This document shows positions 9,348 to 16,846 of a DNA stretch of 64,000 nucleotides, piece after piece. The first letter of the stretch is position 1, and every line of letters starts with the position of its first letter. Position numbers and translations under genes: made by a program. This stretch comes from Cylindrospermum sp. NIES-4074 (GTDB lineage: Bacteria > Cyanobacteriota > Cyanobacteriia > Cyanobacteriales > Nostocaceae). Below the pieces are notes generated by a model. The model saw only the letters and a program-made list of their open reading frames with translations. It had not been told where the DNA came from and made no database searches. Location of the stretch: contig AP018269.1 in assembly GCA_003994795.1 (NCBI GenBank), positions 5,581,254-5,645,253 on the forward strand, in the 5' to 3' direction.

Positions 9348-9911
9348 TTATTTACTCGATTTCCGATACTCCCAAGGATCAACAAATTTCTTATCACTCC
9401 AAATCCCCAGCTTTTGTTGTTGTGCTTGGGCTTCGGTTTGCTGAATTATGTCTTTACTAGGACACTTATTTAAATAAGGGCGATATGCTTTAGCTAAACC
9501 TTCTCGTAATAATACTTGCTGAATAAAAGTACCATCTTTTAAGCGGACTTCAGCCACCTTCCTGCCATAGCGATCGCTATCTGTGATCGTCAAAGTTACG
9601 CGATCGCCTCCTTGTTGCACTAGTTGCTGCACCCGTGCTTGGGCTTTGGCACCCCAACCAAATTGATTCACATCTCTGACGAGTTTACTACTCTTCTCTT
9701 TATTCGTATGGGGAACTTCTGGTGCATCGACACAAGCAAAGCGCACATTGATTTTCTTGCCATTAGTGTCTTTTACTACTAAAGTGTCACCATCACTTAC
9801 CCGTTCCACAGTGTCCCCAGTAGGAGCAAATAGGCGATTGCAGCCCGTCAAGCTCACAATAAAGATAGCTGCACTTAGCCAAACCAGCACTTGCCTAATT
9901 AATTTTTCCAT
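9348..9911 (-). CDS. Secreted thermonuclease-like (SNase) lipoprotein
   Basis: 187 residues. An N-terminal lipoprotein signal ends in SLTGC (about residues 20-24). The SNase-like OB fold follows: RVSDGDTLVV, VRFACVDAPEVPH, a GAKA-R-V segment and DRYGRKVAEV (catalytic Arg/Asp/Glu region), then GLAKAYRPY. Cyanobacterial members often have this short form. It probably degrades nucleic acids at the cell surface or in the periplasm. It diverges from the thioesterase gene downstream. Confidence 0.88.
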   Translation of the reverse strand: MEKLIRQVLVWLSAAIFIVSLTGCNRLFAPTGDTVERVSDGDTLVVKDTNGKKINVRFACVDAPEVPHTNKEKSSKLVRDVNQFGWGAKAQARVQQLVQQGGDRVTLTITDSDRYGRKVAEVRLKDGTFIQQVLLREGLAKAYRPYLNKCPSKDIIQQTEAQAQQQKLGIWSDKKFVDPWEYRKSSK

Positions 9912-10001
9912 CCCAATTCACCAAACAACCTCTGAAGGATGATATTAGCAAGCGATCGCCACCAACTCTTGAAAAACAGCACCGCACTACCAAATCAACC
10001 C

Positions 10002-10427
10002 ATGCAAACATTTAAAACTATATTGCGCGTTCGCCATTATGAAATGGATACCCTTGGACACGTCAATAACGCAGTTTACCAAAACTATTTGGAACAGGCA
10101 GCTATTGAACACTCAGAACACCTGGGCGTAACTTTGGATGTTTACCGGGAATTGGGAGGAGTATTTGTGATGCGGCGGGTAGAAATTGATTATTTGCGTC
10201 CGGCTGTTGCAGGCGATACCCTAGAAATTACCACTTGGTTAAGGGAAATGCGCGGTACTCGTGCCTTTCGCCGTTATGAAATTCGCAAACAGCAACAAGA
10301 AGAATTGTTAGTCACTGCTGAGGCTTTGTGGGTTTGGGTAGATGCTAAGACAATGCGCCCCCGACCGATTCCCGGTGTAATGTTAGACAAATTTTTGCAA
10401 ATTCAACAAGCAGATATTGTCAATTGA
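10002..10427 (+). CDS. Acyl-CoA thioesterase, 4-hydroxybenzoyl-CoA thioesterase (hot-dog) family
   Basis: 141 residues from the ATG at 10002, where the family sequence begins (MQTFKTILRVRHYEMDTLGHVNNAVY). An in-frame ATG 63 bases upstream at 9939 gives an unrelated leader. The catalytic region D-x-x-G-H-V-N-N-x-x-Y and the following YLEQAAIEH are intact, as is VEIDYLRPAVAGDTLEI. Likely role: hydrolysis of acyl-CoA or acyl-ACP. First gene of a tight three-gene run: it overlaps the next frame at a TTG (10424) and lies 5 bp before that gene's ATG. Confidence 0.85.
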   Translation: MQTFKTILRVRHYEMDTLGHVNNAVYQNYLEQAAIEHSEHLGVTLDVYRELGGVFVMRRVEIDYLRPAVAGDTLEITTWLREMRGTRAFRRYEIRKQQQEELLVTAEALWVWVDAKTMRPRPIPGVMLDKFLQIQQADIVN

Positions 10428-10432
10428 AAAAA

Positions 10433-11278
10433 ATGTCAAACATCCACAAACTCATAAACCAACTAGCAGCACAAGAAAACGAATTAGCCTCAACCCATTT
10501 TCTCGCGCCTTGTGTACGTGGTGGTAAAGTGCGAACTAGAATAGCGGGCATGGTTCACACATTCACACATTCACCCCGCAACTTTGAAGGCTGGGGCTTA
10601 TTTCAGCCTATAAATCAGAAAACGGCAACTCTGGTTGCAGAACCCAGTTTGCCTCAAATTGCCGAATACCTGCAAAATCTCCAACCCCTACGCTTACGGC
10701 TTGTCCATAAACTACAAAGGCAAACCTGGCTAGCATACCCAGTGAATGAAGCTGATATGCAGCAGCGTTTTGGGAGAGTGCAACCTGTAACAGTGCATTT
10801 GACTACTGAGGGGGGAAGGTTTGAGCCGATTATCGCCCGTACTGATGGTGCTGCTTGGTGGTTTGATGAAGTTGATCGCCGTGCTGATCCTCTCATTACC
10901 GAACAACTCAAAACCCAATTCCAGCAAATTACACCGTCAGCAGCACTGCACTTTTCGGGCATGACTCCAGAAATGCGAACTGTTTATGACTTAGCAGGGC
11001 AACAAACAACGGAGTTTTCTGCACTGCAACAACAACGCCGAGATGAGATGCGCTTGCGTCAAGCTTTGCAAATGGGCGGCGGTGAATTACAAGGCTTTCG
11101 TGAGCGTTCTGACTCCTGGCTTGTAGAATGGACTACTACTGACGGTATCCGTCATACCAGTGCCATATCAAAAACTGATTTAACGGTTATCAGTGCTGGT
11201 ATTTGCCTCAGTGGTGAAGACGAAAAATTTGATTTACAATCGTTGGTTGGCGTTGTGGAAAAACGCGATGATTTCTAA
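10433..11278 (+). CDS. Conserved cyanobacterial protein of unknown function
   Basis: 281 residues from the ATG at 10433; a TTG at 10424 overlapping the previous stop is possible. No named domain recognised. It has no signal peptide or membrane segment. Notable stretches are LAPCVRGGKVRTRIAGMVHTF near the N-terminus, a central LRLRLVHKLQRQTWLAYPVNEADM, and a Gln-rich helix QQQRRDEMRLRQALQMGGGELQGF near residue 205. The shape suggests a soluble cytoplasmic protein with a helical C-terminal third. It lies between a thioesterase and a ThiF-like protein and is probably co-transcribed with both. Confidence 0.7.
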   Translation: MSNIHKLINQLAAQENELASTHFLAPCVRGGKVRTRIAGMVHTFTHSPRNFEGWGLFQPINQKTATLVAEPSLPQIAEYLQNLQPLRLRLVHKLQRQTWLAYPVNEADMQQRFGRVQPVTVHLTTEGGRFEPIIARTDGAAWWFDEVDRRADPLITEQLKTQFQQITPSAALHFSGMTPEMRTVYDLAGQQTTEFSALQQQRRDEMRLRQALQMGGGELQGFRERSDSWLVEWTTTDGIRHTSAISKTDLTVISAGICLSGEDEKFDLQSLVGVVEKRDDF

Positions 11279-11307
11279 ATTTTTAATTTTCAATTTTTAA
11301 TTTTTTG

Positions 11308-11946
11308 ATGTCTATCTTTTTGCATGAACAATTGCACCGCACACCCGCACTGATCAACAAGCTTCGAGATTTTCCTGTTACCGTTTGTGGTGCAGGTGCT
11401 TTGGGTGCAAATATCACTGAAAATCTGGCCCGTTCTGGCTTTGGTAAGTTGCGGGTAATCGATCGCGATCGCATCGAAGAACGCAACCTCTCCACTCAAC
11501 CTTACTACCGTTCTGATATTGGCGCCTACAAAGCCAAAATTCTCACCAATAGCCTTTACCGTGCTCTGGGCACCACTATAGACGGGCGCACTCAAGAATT
11601 AACCCCAGCTAATGCCAAGCAATTGTTAGATGGTAGTGCCCTAGTGTTGGATACCTTTGACAATAGCACTAGCCGTCAAGCTGTGTTTGATGCCTGCACC
11701 GGTTCTCAAATACCTTGCCTCCATGTGGGTTTAAACTCTGATTATGGCGAAGTTATCTGGAACCCAATTTATCGTGTACCGTCAGATGCCAATGATGATG
11801 TCTGCGACTATCCCCTGGCACGCAATTTAGTTATTTTGGTAGTAGCTATAGCTTGTGAAGTCGTCGTCAGCTTTGTCTCTTCTGGCAATCAGTCTAGCTT
11901 CACTGTCACATTGGCTGATTTTGCAGTCAAGCCTTTTAGTGTGTAA
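11308..11946 (+). CDS. ThiF/MoeB/HesA-like E1-type adenylating protein
   Basis: 212 residues from the ATG at 11308. The nucleotide-binding Rossmann motif is clear (VCGAGALGANITENLARSGFGKLRVIDRDRIEERNLSTQPYY), followed by GAYKA and the LVLDTFDNSTSRQAVFDACT segment. It is shorter than ThiF or MoeB (about 250 or more residues) and lacks the CxxC pairs that bind zinc. Candidate catalytic Cys residues are in IPCLHVG and DDVCDYP. It may adenylate a small ubiquitin-like partner or peptide, but no such partner or JAMM protease is encoded beside it. Third gene of the 10.0-11.9 kb run. Confidence 0.78.
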   Translation: MSIFLHEQLHRTPALINKLRDFPVTVCGAGALGANITENLARSGFGKLRVIDRDRIEERNLSTQPYYRSDIGAYKAKILTNSLYRALGTTIDGRTQELTPANAKQLLDGSALVLDTFDNSTSRQAVFDACTGSQIPCLHVGLNSDYGEVIWNPIYRVPSDANDDVCDYPLARNLVILVVAIACEVVVSFVSSGNQSSFTVTLADFAVKPFSV

Positions 11947-12072
11947 AGTTGATACAGAAATCAACAGTTTTTGTTAAGTAGCTACAAATTTTGGGCAAAA
12001 TATTGGAAATTTTCAGCATTAGCAACTGTAATTAAGATTATGCAAATACATCAGAGTTCTTAAGTCAAGATT

Positions 12073-12315
12073 ATGGAGCAAAATCAGGATCATCAGCGCC
12101 ACGCCGCTGCTCAAAAGTTTGAAACAGCCCTCGATCAGTTAGAGGGGATTTTACAAGAAATTCCGATTGAGGAGGAAGTCATGCCAGAATTACATCCTGC
12201 TAGGATCGGTGATGACGTATTGAGTGATGACTTGGGGCTAATTGATTTAGAAGCTTTTGAGGATGCGGTTGCTGATATCGAAAAATATTTGGAAGAAAAA
12301 ACCAAAAAGCAATAA
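12073..12315 (+). CDS. Small acidic protein of unknown function
   Basis: 80 residues, strongly acidic, mostly predicted helical (QKFETALDQLEGILQEI, LEAFEDAVADIEKYLEEKTKK) with a central Pro-containing linker. Good start context with no competing frame. I do not recognise a family; it could be a small cytoplasmic partner protein. It follows the ThiF-like gene after about 125 bp. Confidence 0.55.
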   Translation: MEQNQDHQRHAAAQKFETALDQLEGILQEIPIEEEVMPELHPARIGDDVLSDDLGLIDLEAFEDAVADIEKYLEEKTKKQ

Positions 12316-12604
12316 GCGTCAAAAGTTAAGATTTATCAGGATATCTTGGGTCTAATATCCATACCCTACGGGAACGCCAGGTACGTCCACACGTAGCTTA
12401 TGTTGCAGTCGGGGTGGAAATAAGAGTCGAGGCTACACGAACAATTTTTAATTCTTAATTTTTAATTTTTAATTGTTTATAGCAACCTTCTCGGTTGTTA
12501 GGACGATGTTGATTCCTCAAAGCCTTGAAGCAACTAGGTTTATACGGGCTAAACGCCCCGCTATCGCTAACAGCACTCAGCACTTCAGCCGAAGCATCGA
12601 GCAC

Positions 12605-13387
12605 TCAGCCATAAGTTCTTTGCCGCTGTGCTTCGTACAACATTAAAGCCGCTGCGATCGCCACATTCAAGGACTCTACACCAGGACTGAGGGGAATTTT
12701 GACTTGCTTGTCTGCGATCGCCGCTAAATCTGCCGATAAGCCAGCACCTTCGTTGCCCAGTAAAATCAAGCTGGGTTGACGCCAGTCTATTTGCCAATAA
12801 GTTAAACTCGCATTTGGCAATGTTGCTACTACCTGCATCCCCGCTTGCTGACTTTGTTGGACTATGGCTTTTAAATCTTCACTCACTGCCATCTCTAAGC
12901 GAAACCACTGTCCAGCAGACGCACGTAACACTTTTGGGTTATCTAAATCTACACTATCCCCACTCAGCCACAACCCTGATGCCCCAGCAGCAGCAGCAGT
13001 CCGAATTATTGTCCCCAAATTACCTGGATCTTGGATAGTTTCCAAAGCTAGCACTAAACCAGTAAATGGTAGTTGTGTTTGGCTATCACCTCGTTGAGCC
13101 ATTGCAATTACACCATCAGGCTGCACAGTCGTCGCCATCGCCGCTAAAACTTCTTCACTGACAATTTCTGTGCGATCGCACCGACTACAAGCTTGCTGCC
13201 ATAATTCGGGGTGGGCTATTTGCCATTGAGCAGTACAACACACCACCACCAAAGGGTAATTCACCGCACAAGCTTCTTCTAGCAGGTGCGTCCCTTCCAG
13301 TAAAAATAACTCTTGTCTGTGCCGCTCTTTGGTAGAATGCAGCTTGCGGATTTGCTTAACTAGGGGATTTTGTAAACTGGTCAACAT
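12605..13387 (-). CDS. SpoU/TrmH-family RNA 2'-O-ribose methyltransferase
   Basis: 260 residues from the ATG at 13385-13387; the frame extends 16 codons upstream, but homologues start at MLTSLQNPLVKQIRKL. The N-terminal substrate-binding domain (about 1-95) is followed by the SPOUT knot motifs: LALETIQDPGNLGTIIRTAAAAGASGLW (motif 1), LILLGNEGAGL (motif 2) and VKIPLSPGVESLNVAIAAALMLYEAQRQR (motif 3). It probably methylates 23S rRNA. The adjacent tRNA-Leu on the same strand lies 61 bp upstream of this start. Confidence 0.9.
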   Translation of the reverse strand: MLTSLQNPLVKQIRKLHSTKERHRQELFLLEGTHLLEEACAVNYPLVVVCCTAQWQIAHPELWQQACSRCDRTEIVSEEVLAAMATTVQPDGVIAMAQRGDSQTQLPFTGLVLALETIQDPGNLGTIIRTAAAAGASGLWLSGDSVDLDNPKVLRASAGQWFRLEMAVSEDLKAIVQQSQQAGMQVVATLPNASLTYWQIDWRQPSLILLGNEGAGLSADLAAIADKQVKIPLSPGVESLNVAIAAALMLYEAQRQRTYG

Positions 13388-13447
13388 TAACAGTGCTGAA
13401 TAATGAGTGAAAAATGCTGAGTTTTTGCTCGGCACTCTTCACTTGTA

Positions 13448-13529
13448 TGCGGAACCCGGGACTTGAACCCGGAAGCCTTGCGGCACTAGAACCTGAATCT
13501 AGCGCGTCTGCCAATTCCGCCAGTTCCGC
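13448..13529 (-). tRNA. tRNA-Leu (anticodon CAG)
   Basis: On the minus strand, acceptor arms GCGGAAC and GTTCCGC pair and are followed by A73; CCA is not encoded. The anticodon arm CTAGA-TTCAGGT-TCTAG gives anticodon CAG. A long variable arm (TGCCGCAAGGCTT) and T arm CCGGG-TTCAAGT-CCCGG fit a class II leucine tRNA of 82 nt. Confidence 0.95.
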
Positions 13530-13923
13530 TGGCATTTATGTCTTATCGACAATTTCTAATTATTGCGTAATAATTTCATTTTGTCAAGGCAATAGCTATA
13601 GTTGTTTCACAAGTGAGTAATCAAGTCAGGCGATCGCTAATATTTCCCCATGCCCAATAATCCCCAGAATTTAGAGAACATAGCTGTACCATCACCGAGT
13701 ATTGAGTTTTGCTGAAGCTGTAGACCGGAGTGTTCTTGTTTGTGAGAAATTATCAATGCCCAAAAAGCTTGCTAGTAAATGTATTCAGCCATCAATTCTC
13801 ACAGAACAAAAAATTTATTGCTCCAATCCATAACAGCAAAATGTAGACAAGCGGATTCTTTACTGTAGAATCAAAACCAACTTCAAACCTTTAATATTAC
13901 GTATCTTTTTTGGAGGTAGGCTT

Positions 13924-15300
13924 ATTAATTCTTCTAGCAGCTTACCAGATGCCAAGTTGTCACCGGAAGCAGACTCCTCAGTCTTGCAAATTTGGGGCGG
14001 GCATCCTTTGCGAGGTCATGTAAGAATTAGCGGGGCAAAAAATTCAGCACTTGTCATCATGGCTGGAACTTTGCTTTGTTCGGGAGATTGTCGCATCCGC
14101 AATGTTCCCTTGTTAGCGGATGTAGAGCGCATGGCTCAGGTTTTATCAGCTTTGGGTTTGCGCCTATCACGATCCGGTGACATTTTAGATGTCAATGCCA
14201 GCGAAATTACCACTTCAAAGGCTCCCTACGAACTAGTTACCCAATTGCGGGCAAGTTTCTTTGCTATTGGCCCAATTCTGGCACGATTAGGAGTGGCGCA
14301 AATGCCCTTACCAGGCGGTTGTGCCATTGGGGCTAGGCCAGTTGATTTGCACGTCCGGGGGCTGCAAGCAATGGGCGCGGAAGTACAGATTGAGCACGGT
14401 ATTTGTAATGCCTATGTTCCTGGTAGTGGTGGACGGTTAAAAGGAGCCAAGATTTACCTGGATAGCCCCAGCGTGGGCGCGACAGAAACCTTGATGATGG
14501 CAGCTACTCTCGCAGATGGCGAAACCATTATCGAAAATGCCGCACGGGAACCAGAAGTAACCGATTTGGCAAATTTCTGTAACGCGATGGGAGCGAAGAT
14601 TCAGGGTGCAGGGACGGGTACAATTACCATTGTCGGTGTTCCCAAGCTGCATTCTATCGACTACAGCATTATTCCCGATCGCATTGAAACGGGAACTTTC
14701 TTAGTCGCTGGAGCAATTACCCGCTCAGAAATTACCCTTTCACCTGTGGTTCCAGACCATTTAATCCCTGTGATTGCCAAGTTGCGAGATATTGGCGTCT
14801 CCATCATTGAGGAAGCACCAGACTGTTTACGCGTCCTACCAGCAGAAACCCTGAGAGCAACGGATATTGAAACCTTGCCTCATCCAGGTTTTCCCACGGA
14901 TATGCAAGCACCGTTTATGGCTTTGTTGACTTTGGCACAAGGTGACAGTCTGATTAACGAGTCAGTCTTTGAAAATCGCCTGCGTCATGCTTCGGAGTTA
15001 AATCGCTTGGGGGCAGATATTCGCGTTAAAGGCAATACTGCTTTTATTCGCGGAGTGCCAATGCTATCAGGCGCACCAGTCTTAGGTACAGACTTACGGG
15101 CATCAGCCGCCTTAGTTTTAGCCGGACTGGCCGCAGAAGGACAAACTACAATTCAGGGATTGAACCACCTTGATCGCGGTTACGATCGCCTCGATATGAA
15201 GTTGCAGCAATTGGGAGCTAAAATTCTGCGTGTGGGTGAAACCTCACCAGATGGAGAATTGCTTGCCAATACTACGCCCCCAGCGTCGGTTTCATTTTAG
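13924..15300 (+). CDS. murA: UDP-N-acetylglucosamine 1-carboxyvinyltransferase, probable ATT start
   Basis: First committed step of peptidoglycan synthesis: transfer of enolpyruvate from PEP to UDP-GlcNAc. The catalytic-Cys loop [15 protein letters not shown], the SGAKNSAL N-terminus and the C-terminal [17 protein letters not shown] and [17 protein letters not shown] blocks are intact. The first standard in-frame start is TTG at 13957, which has no SD and would drop residues. An in-frame ATT at 13924 lies 7 nt after a strong GGAGG (13912-13916), giving a leader beginning with Met then [17 protein letters not shown] infer initiation at ATT. Length is then 458 residues. Confidence 0.92.
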   Translation: MNSSSSLPDAKLSPEADSSVLQIWGGHPLRGHVRISGAKNSALVIMAGTLLCSGDCRIRNVPLLADVERMAQVLSALGLRLSRSGDILDVNASEITTSKAPYELVTQLRASFFAIGPILARLGVAQMPLPGGCAIGARPVDLHVRGLQAMGAEVQIEHGICNAYVPGSGGRLKGAKIYLDSPSVGATETLMMAATLADGETIIENAAREPEVTDLANFCNAMGAKIQGAGTGTITIVGVPKLHSIDYSIIPDRIETGTFLVAGAITRSEITLSPVVPDHLIPVIAKLRDIGVSIIEEAPDCLRVLPAETLRATDIETLPHPGFPTDMQAPFMALLTLAQGDSLINESVFENRLRHASELNRLGADIRVKGNTAFIRGVPMLSGAPVLGTDLRASAALVLAGLAAEGQTTIQGLNHLDRGYDRLDMKLQQLGAKILRVGETSPDGELLANTTPPASVSF

Positions 15301-15500
15301 GTTTAGGGGATGAAAGCCGACCTCCTTCGTAGGTGGTATTTGGTTATTTAATGGCGATCGCATTTATCAGGTGCATCTTACTTTTACAAATAGCCCTCAG
15401 ACTACAAGTCATTGACTCACAAACAAAGCCCGCCTATGCGGGCTAATTTAATATTTTTCCAGCCTGAGTTAATAGGCTTTTTACGTGTAGCCGCACCTTT
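15301..15500. other. Intergenic region after murA with hairpin
   Basis: A perfect 7-bp hairpin AGCCCGC-CTAT-GCGGGCT lies at 15429-15446, followed by an AT-rich run; it may terminate murA transcription. A second weaker inverted repeat (CAGCCTGAGTTAATAGGCTTTTT) follows at about 15459-15482. No open frame is supported. Confidence 0.45.
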
Positions 15501-15608
15501 TGATACCATTTCTCTTAAAGCTTGATACATATGATTGATATTAGCCCCCCTTTTTAAGGGGGGTTGGGGGGATCTTATTTGTTTCAACCTTATGGGGAAT
15601 TGGTATCA
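15501..15608. repeat. MITE-like element with terminal inverted repeats
   Basis: A 108-bp segment begins TGATACCATTTCTC and ends GGGGAATTGGTATCA, near-perfect inverted repeats of each other. The middle holds a G/C hairpin (CCCCCC...GGGGGG, 15545-15570). It carries no gene. The layout matches short non-autonomous elements that are dispersed in Nostoc genomes. Relatives elsewhere in the genome cannot be tested from this window. Confidence 0.6.
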
Positions 15609-15682
15609 GGTGTCAGCACACAAGTCAGATGCTCCCTTTTCACCTACTTTTTCATCAGCAGGTTGGTAAGTTTCGCCATTAA

Positions 15683-15967
15683 CTAACTTACTTCGCTGGG
15701 ATTTATCGGTAAACTGTGCCGATGATTACGGATTGTATTAGCGGCTGCATCTACATTTGCTTGTACAAATGGGTTATCCAGGTGATTTGTCAAGGTTTCG
15801 AGGAGTTTTGCGGCAATTACAAAAGACTCGTTTAATGTTAAGTCTGGATGCCGTTGTTTGATTTGCTCTACAAGAGTCGTCAACTTTTCATTGACAATAG
15901 ATGCCGCGTTTTCTGTAATGAAGGTTATCATTGTGGGTATTGTGTTAATTGTTGTATTGAATTTCAA
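15683..15967 (-). CDS. Small protein of unknown function
   Basis: 94 residues, or 82 if the internal Met at residue 13 (MITFITENAASIV) is the start. Predicted mostly helical: NEKLTTLVEQIKQRHPDLTLNESFVIAAKLLETLTNHL and VQANVDAAANTIRNHRHSL. No family recognised. It sits at the edge of the small regulator island, on the opposite strand. Confidence 0.4.
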   Translation of the reverse strand: MKFNTTINTIPTMITFITENAASIVNEKLTTLVEQIKQRHPDLTLNESFVIAAKLLETLTNHLDNPFVQANVDAAANTIRNHRHSLPINPSEVS

Positions 15968-16110
15968 AAAAACACCAGCGCAGTTTTACACCAACTCCGC
16001 TGGTGTGTTACTTTCTGACGAATTTCGGCAGAAGCGTTATAGATTTTGATGGGAAAAAATCACCAGCGGTGAGTTTTAAGGTTCCTCCTTTTTGAGTTTC
16101 AATAGTTACT

Positions 16111-16183
16111 GGATATCTAGATATCCTATATTCTTAGCATTGCATATCCATATATCCTTAAAATGGATTTTCAGATATGCAAT
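16111..16183 (+). promoter_or_regulatory. Probable operator/promoter of the first RHH gene
   Basis: Upstream of the RHH gene lies a perfect 16-bp palindrome GGATATCTAGATATCC (16111-16126), then a 10-bp inverted repeat ATTGCATATC (16139-16148) / GATATGCAAT (16174-16183). Several TATCC or GGATA half-sites recur between them. Tandem short half-sites of this kind are typical operators for RHH regulators, so autoregulation is likely (inference). Confidence 0.5.
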
Positions 16184-16202
16184 AATCTAGGAACAAAACA
16201 TA

Positions 16203-16544
16203 ATGGAATCGGAAAATGGCAAGAACAGGTCGTCCCAAGTCTGGGAGAGACACGAAAGGGGTCAGCCTGAAAGTGAATCCCGAAGCGTGGGATCTCTTTC
16301 AGGAGTTGGCGGAAAGCATGAGTCTTACCAGGTCAGAGTTGGTAGAGAAGATAGCTACAAAACAAATACCTTTGTCCCAAGAGAACAGTCTGGTGAGGGA
16401 ATCACTGGGAAAATTATTGGCCAGCTAGTCGGTGAAACCGAAAAGCAGCTGGCTTACCACGAACAACAAGTTGAACTCCTGAAACGCAGGCTTGAGGAGT
16501 TAAAACAATTTTCCGAGATTACAGACAACAGTGATGGGAAGTAA
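16203..16544 (+). CDS. -1 frame reading frame overlapping RHH gene A, with coiled-coil tail
   Basis: This 113-codon frame starts at ATG 16203, 13 nt before the RHH ATG, and covers the whole RHH gene in the -1 frame without a stop. The part over the RHH gene has shadow-like composition. The part after the RHH stop is a convincing helical tail (IIGQLVGETEKQLAYHEQQ, then VELLKRRLEELKQF) that is homologous to the tail of paralogue B. Two readings are possible: the tail is joined to the RHH domain by -1 frameshifting at 16407-16413, or the frame is translated on its own from 16203, which has the better SD (AGGA at 16189-16192). Confidence 0.55.
   Translation: MESENGKNRSSQVWERHERGQPESESRSVGSLSGVGGKHESYQVRVGREDSYKTNTFVPREQSGEGITGKIIGQLVGETEKQLAYHEQQVELLKRRLEELKQFSEITDNSDGK
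16216..16428 (+). CDS. Ribbon-helix-helix DNA-binding protein A (zero frame)
   Basis: 70 residues: basic N-terminus ARTGRPKSGRDTKG, beta strand VSLKVNPEAW, then helices WDLFQELAESM and SLTRSELVEKIATKQI, matching the CopG/Arc-type RHH fold, which dimerises and inserts a two-stranded sheet into the DNA major groove. It ends LGKLLAS at TAG 16426-16428. Paralogous to the gene at 16860. It probably represses its own promoter, which carries palindromes. A -1 slip at 16407-16413 would replace the last residues with a coiled-coil tail. Confidence 0.72.
   Translation: MARTGRPKSGRDTKGVSLKVNPEAWDLFQELAESMSLTRSELVEKIATKQIPLSQENSLVRESLGKLLAS
16407..16453 (+). promoter_or_regulatory. Candidate -1 frameshift signal A: slippery heptamer plus stem-loop
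   Basis: G-GGA-AAA at 16407-16413 is in phase with the RHH codons (GGA 16408, AAA 16411) and fits X-XXY-YYZ. After a 6-nt spacer (TTATTG) comes a perfect 7-bp stem GCCAGCT (16420-16426) / AGCTGGC (16447-16453). Inside it is a second stem TCGGT-GAA-ACCGA (16429-16441). The RHH stop codon lies in the stem base. The -1 frame continues for 43 codons beyond the heptamer. Confidence 0.5.
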
Positions 16545-16546
16545 TA

Positions 16547-16576
16547 CCGTCCTACTTTTGAACCGGGGCGGTTTTT
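16547..16576 (+). terminator. Rho-independent terminator after RHH/coiled-coil A
   Basis: CCGTCC (16547-16552) pairs with GGGCGG (16566-16571), followed by TTTTT. It starts 3 bp after the end of the coiled-coil frame, which supports that frame's stop as the true end of the gene. The same structure follows paralogue B. Confidence 0.65.
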
Positions 16577-16580
16577 GCTT

Positions 16581-16670
16581 TCAGGCGATCGCATTTCCCT
16601 ACCCGTAGTTATGTGCTAAATTCATACGCTAAAAGAGTTTTAGGTTTTAATTTTCTTCTAAATATCTCCT
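16581..16670 (+). repeat. 90-bp direct repeat, copy 1
   Basis: Positions 16581-16670 match 17221-17310 at 87 of 90 bases. With the similar terminators, the repeated unit is about 124-125 bp. The downstream noncoding block is far better conserved than the protein-coding parts of the two RHH genes. Confidence 0.85.
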
Positions 16671-16763
16671 ATCTTGTTTGATCTATCGAACTGTTATCAA
16701 CACACCCTACCAAAGTGCTGAAGAAAGCAGATGGTAGGGATAAGGATCGCGAGTAGTAACATT

Positions 16764-16804
16764 CTCATTAGGATGTACGATTAAAATGCTAACATCTTAA
16801 TGAG
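16764..16804 (+). promoter_or_regulatory. Probable operator of the second RHH gene
   Basis: CTCATTAGGATGT (16764-16776) and ACATCTTAATGAG (16792-16804) form a 13-bp inverted repeat with one mismatch and a 15-nt spacer, about 43 bp before the first ATG of paralogue B. Its half-site differs from that of paralogue A, which would fit two regulators with distinct targets (inference). Confidence 0.5.
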
Positions 16805-16846
16805 TAAGTTGCAAGTAGAATCTTGCTATCCTAAATAGGAAGTTAT

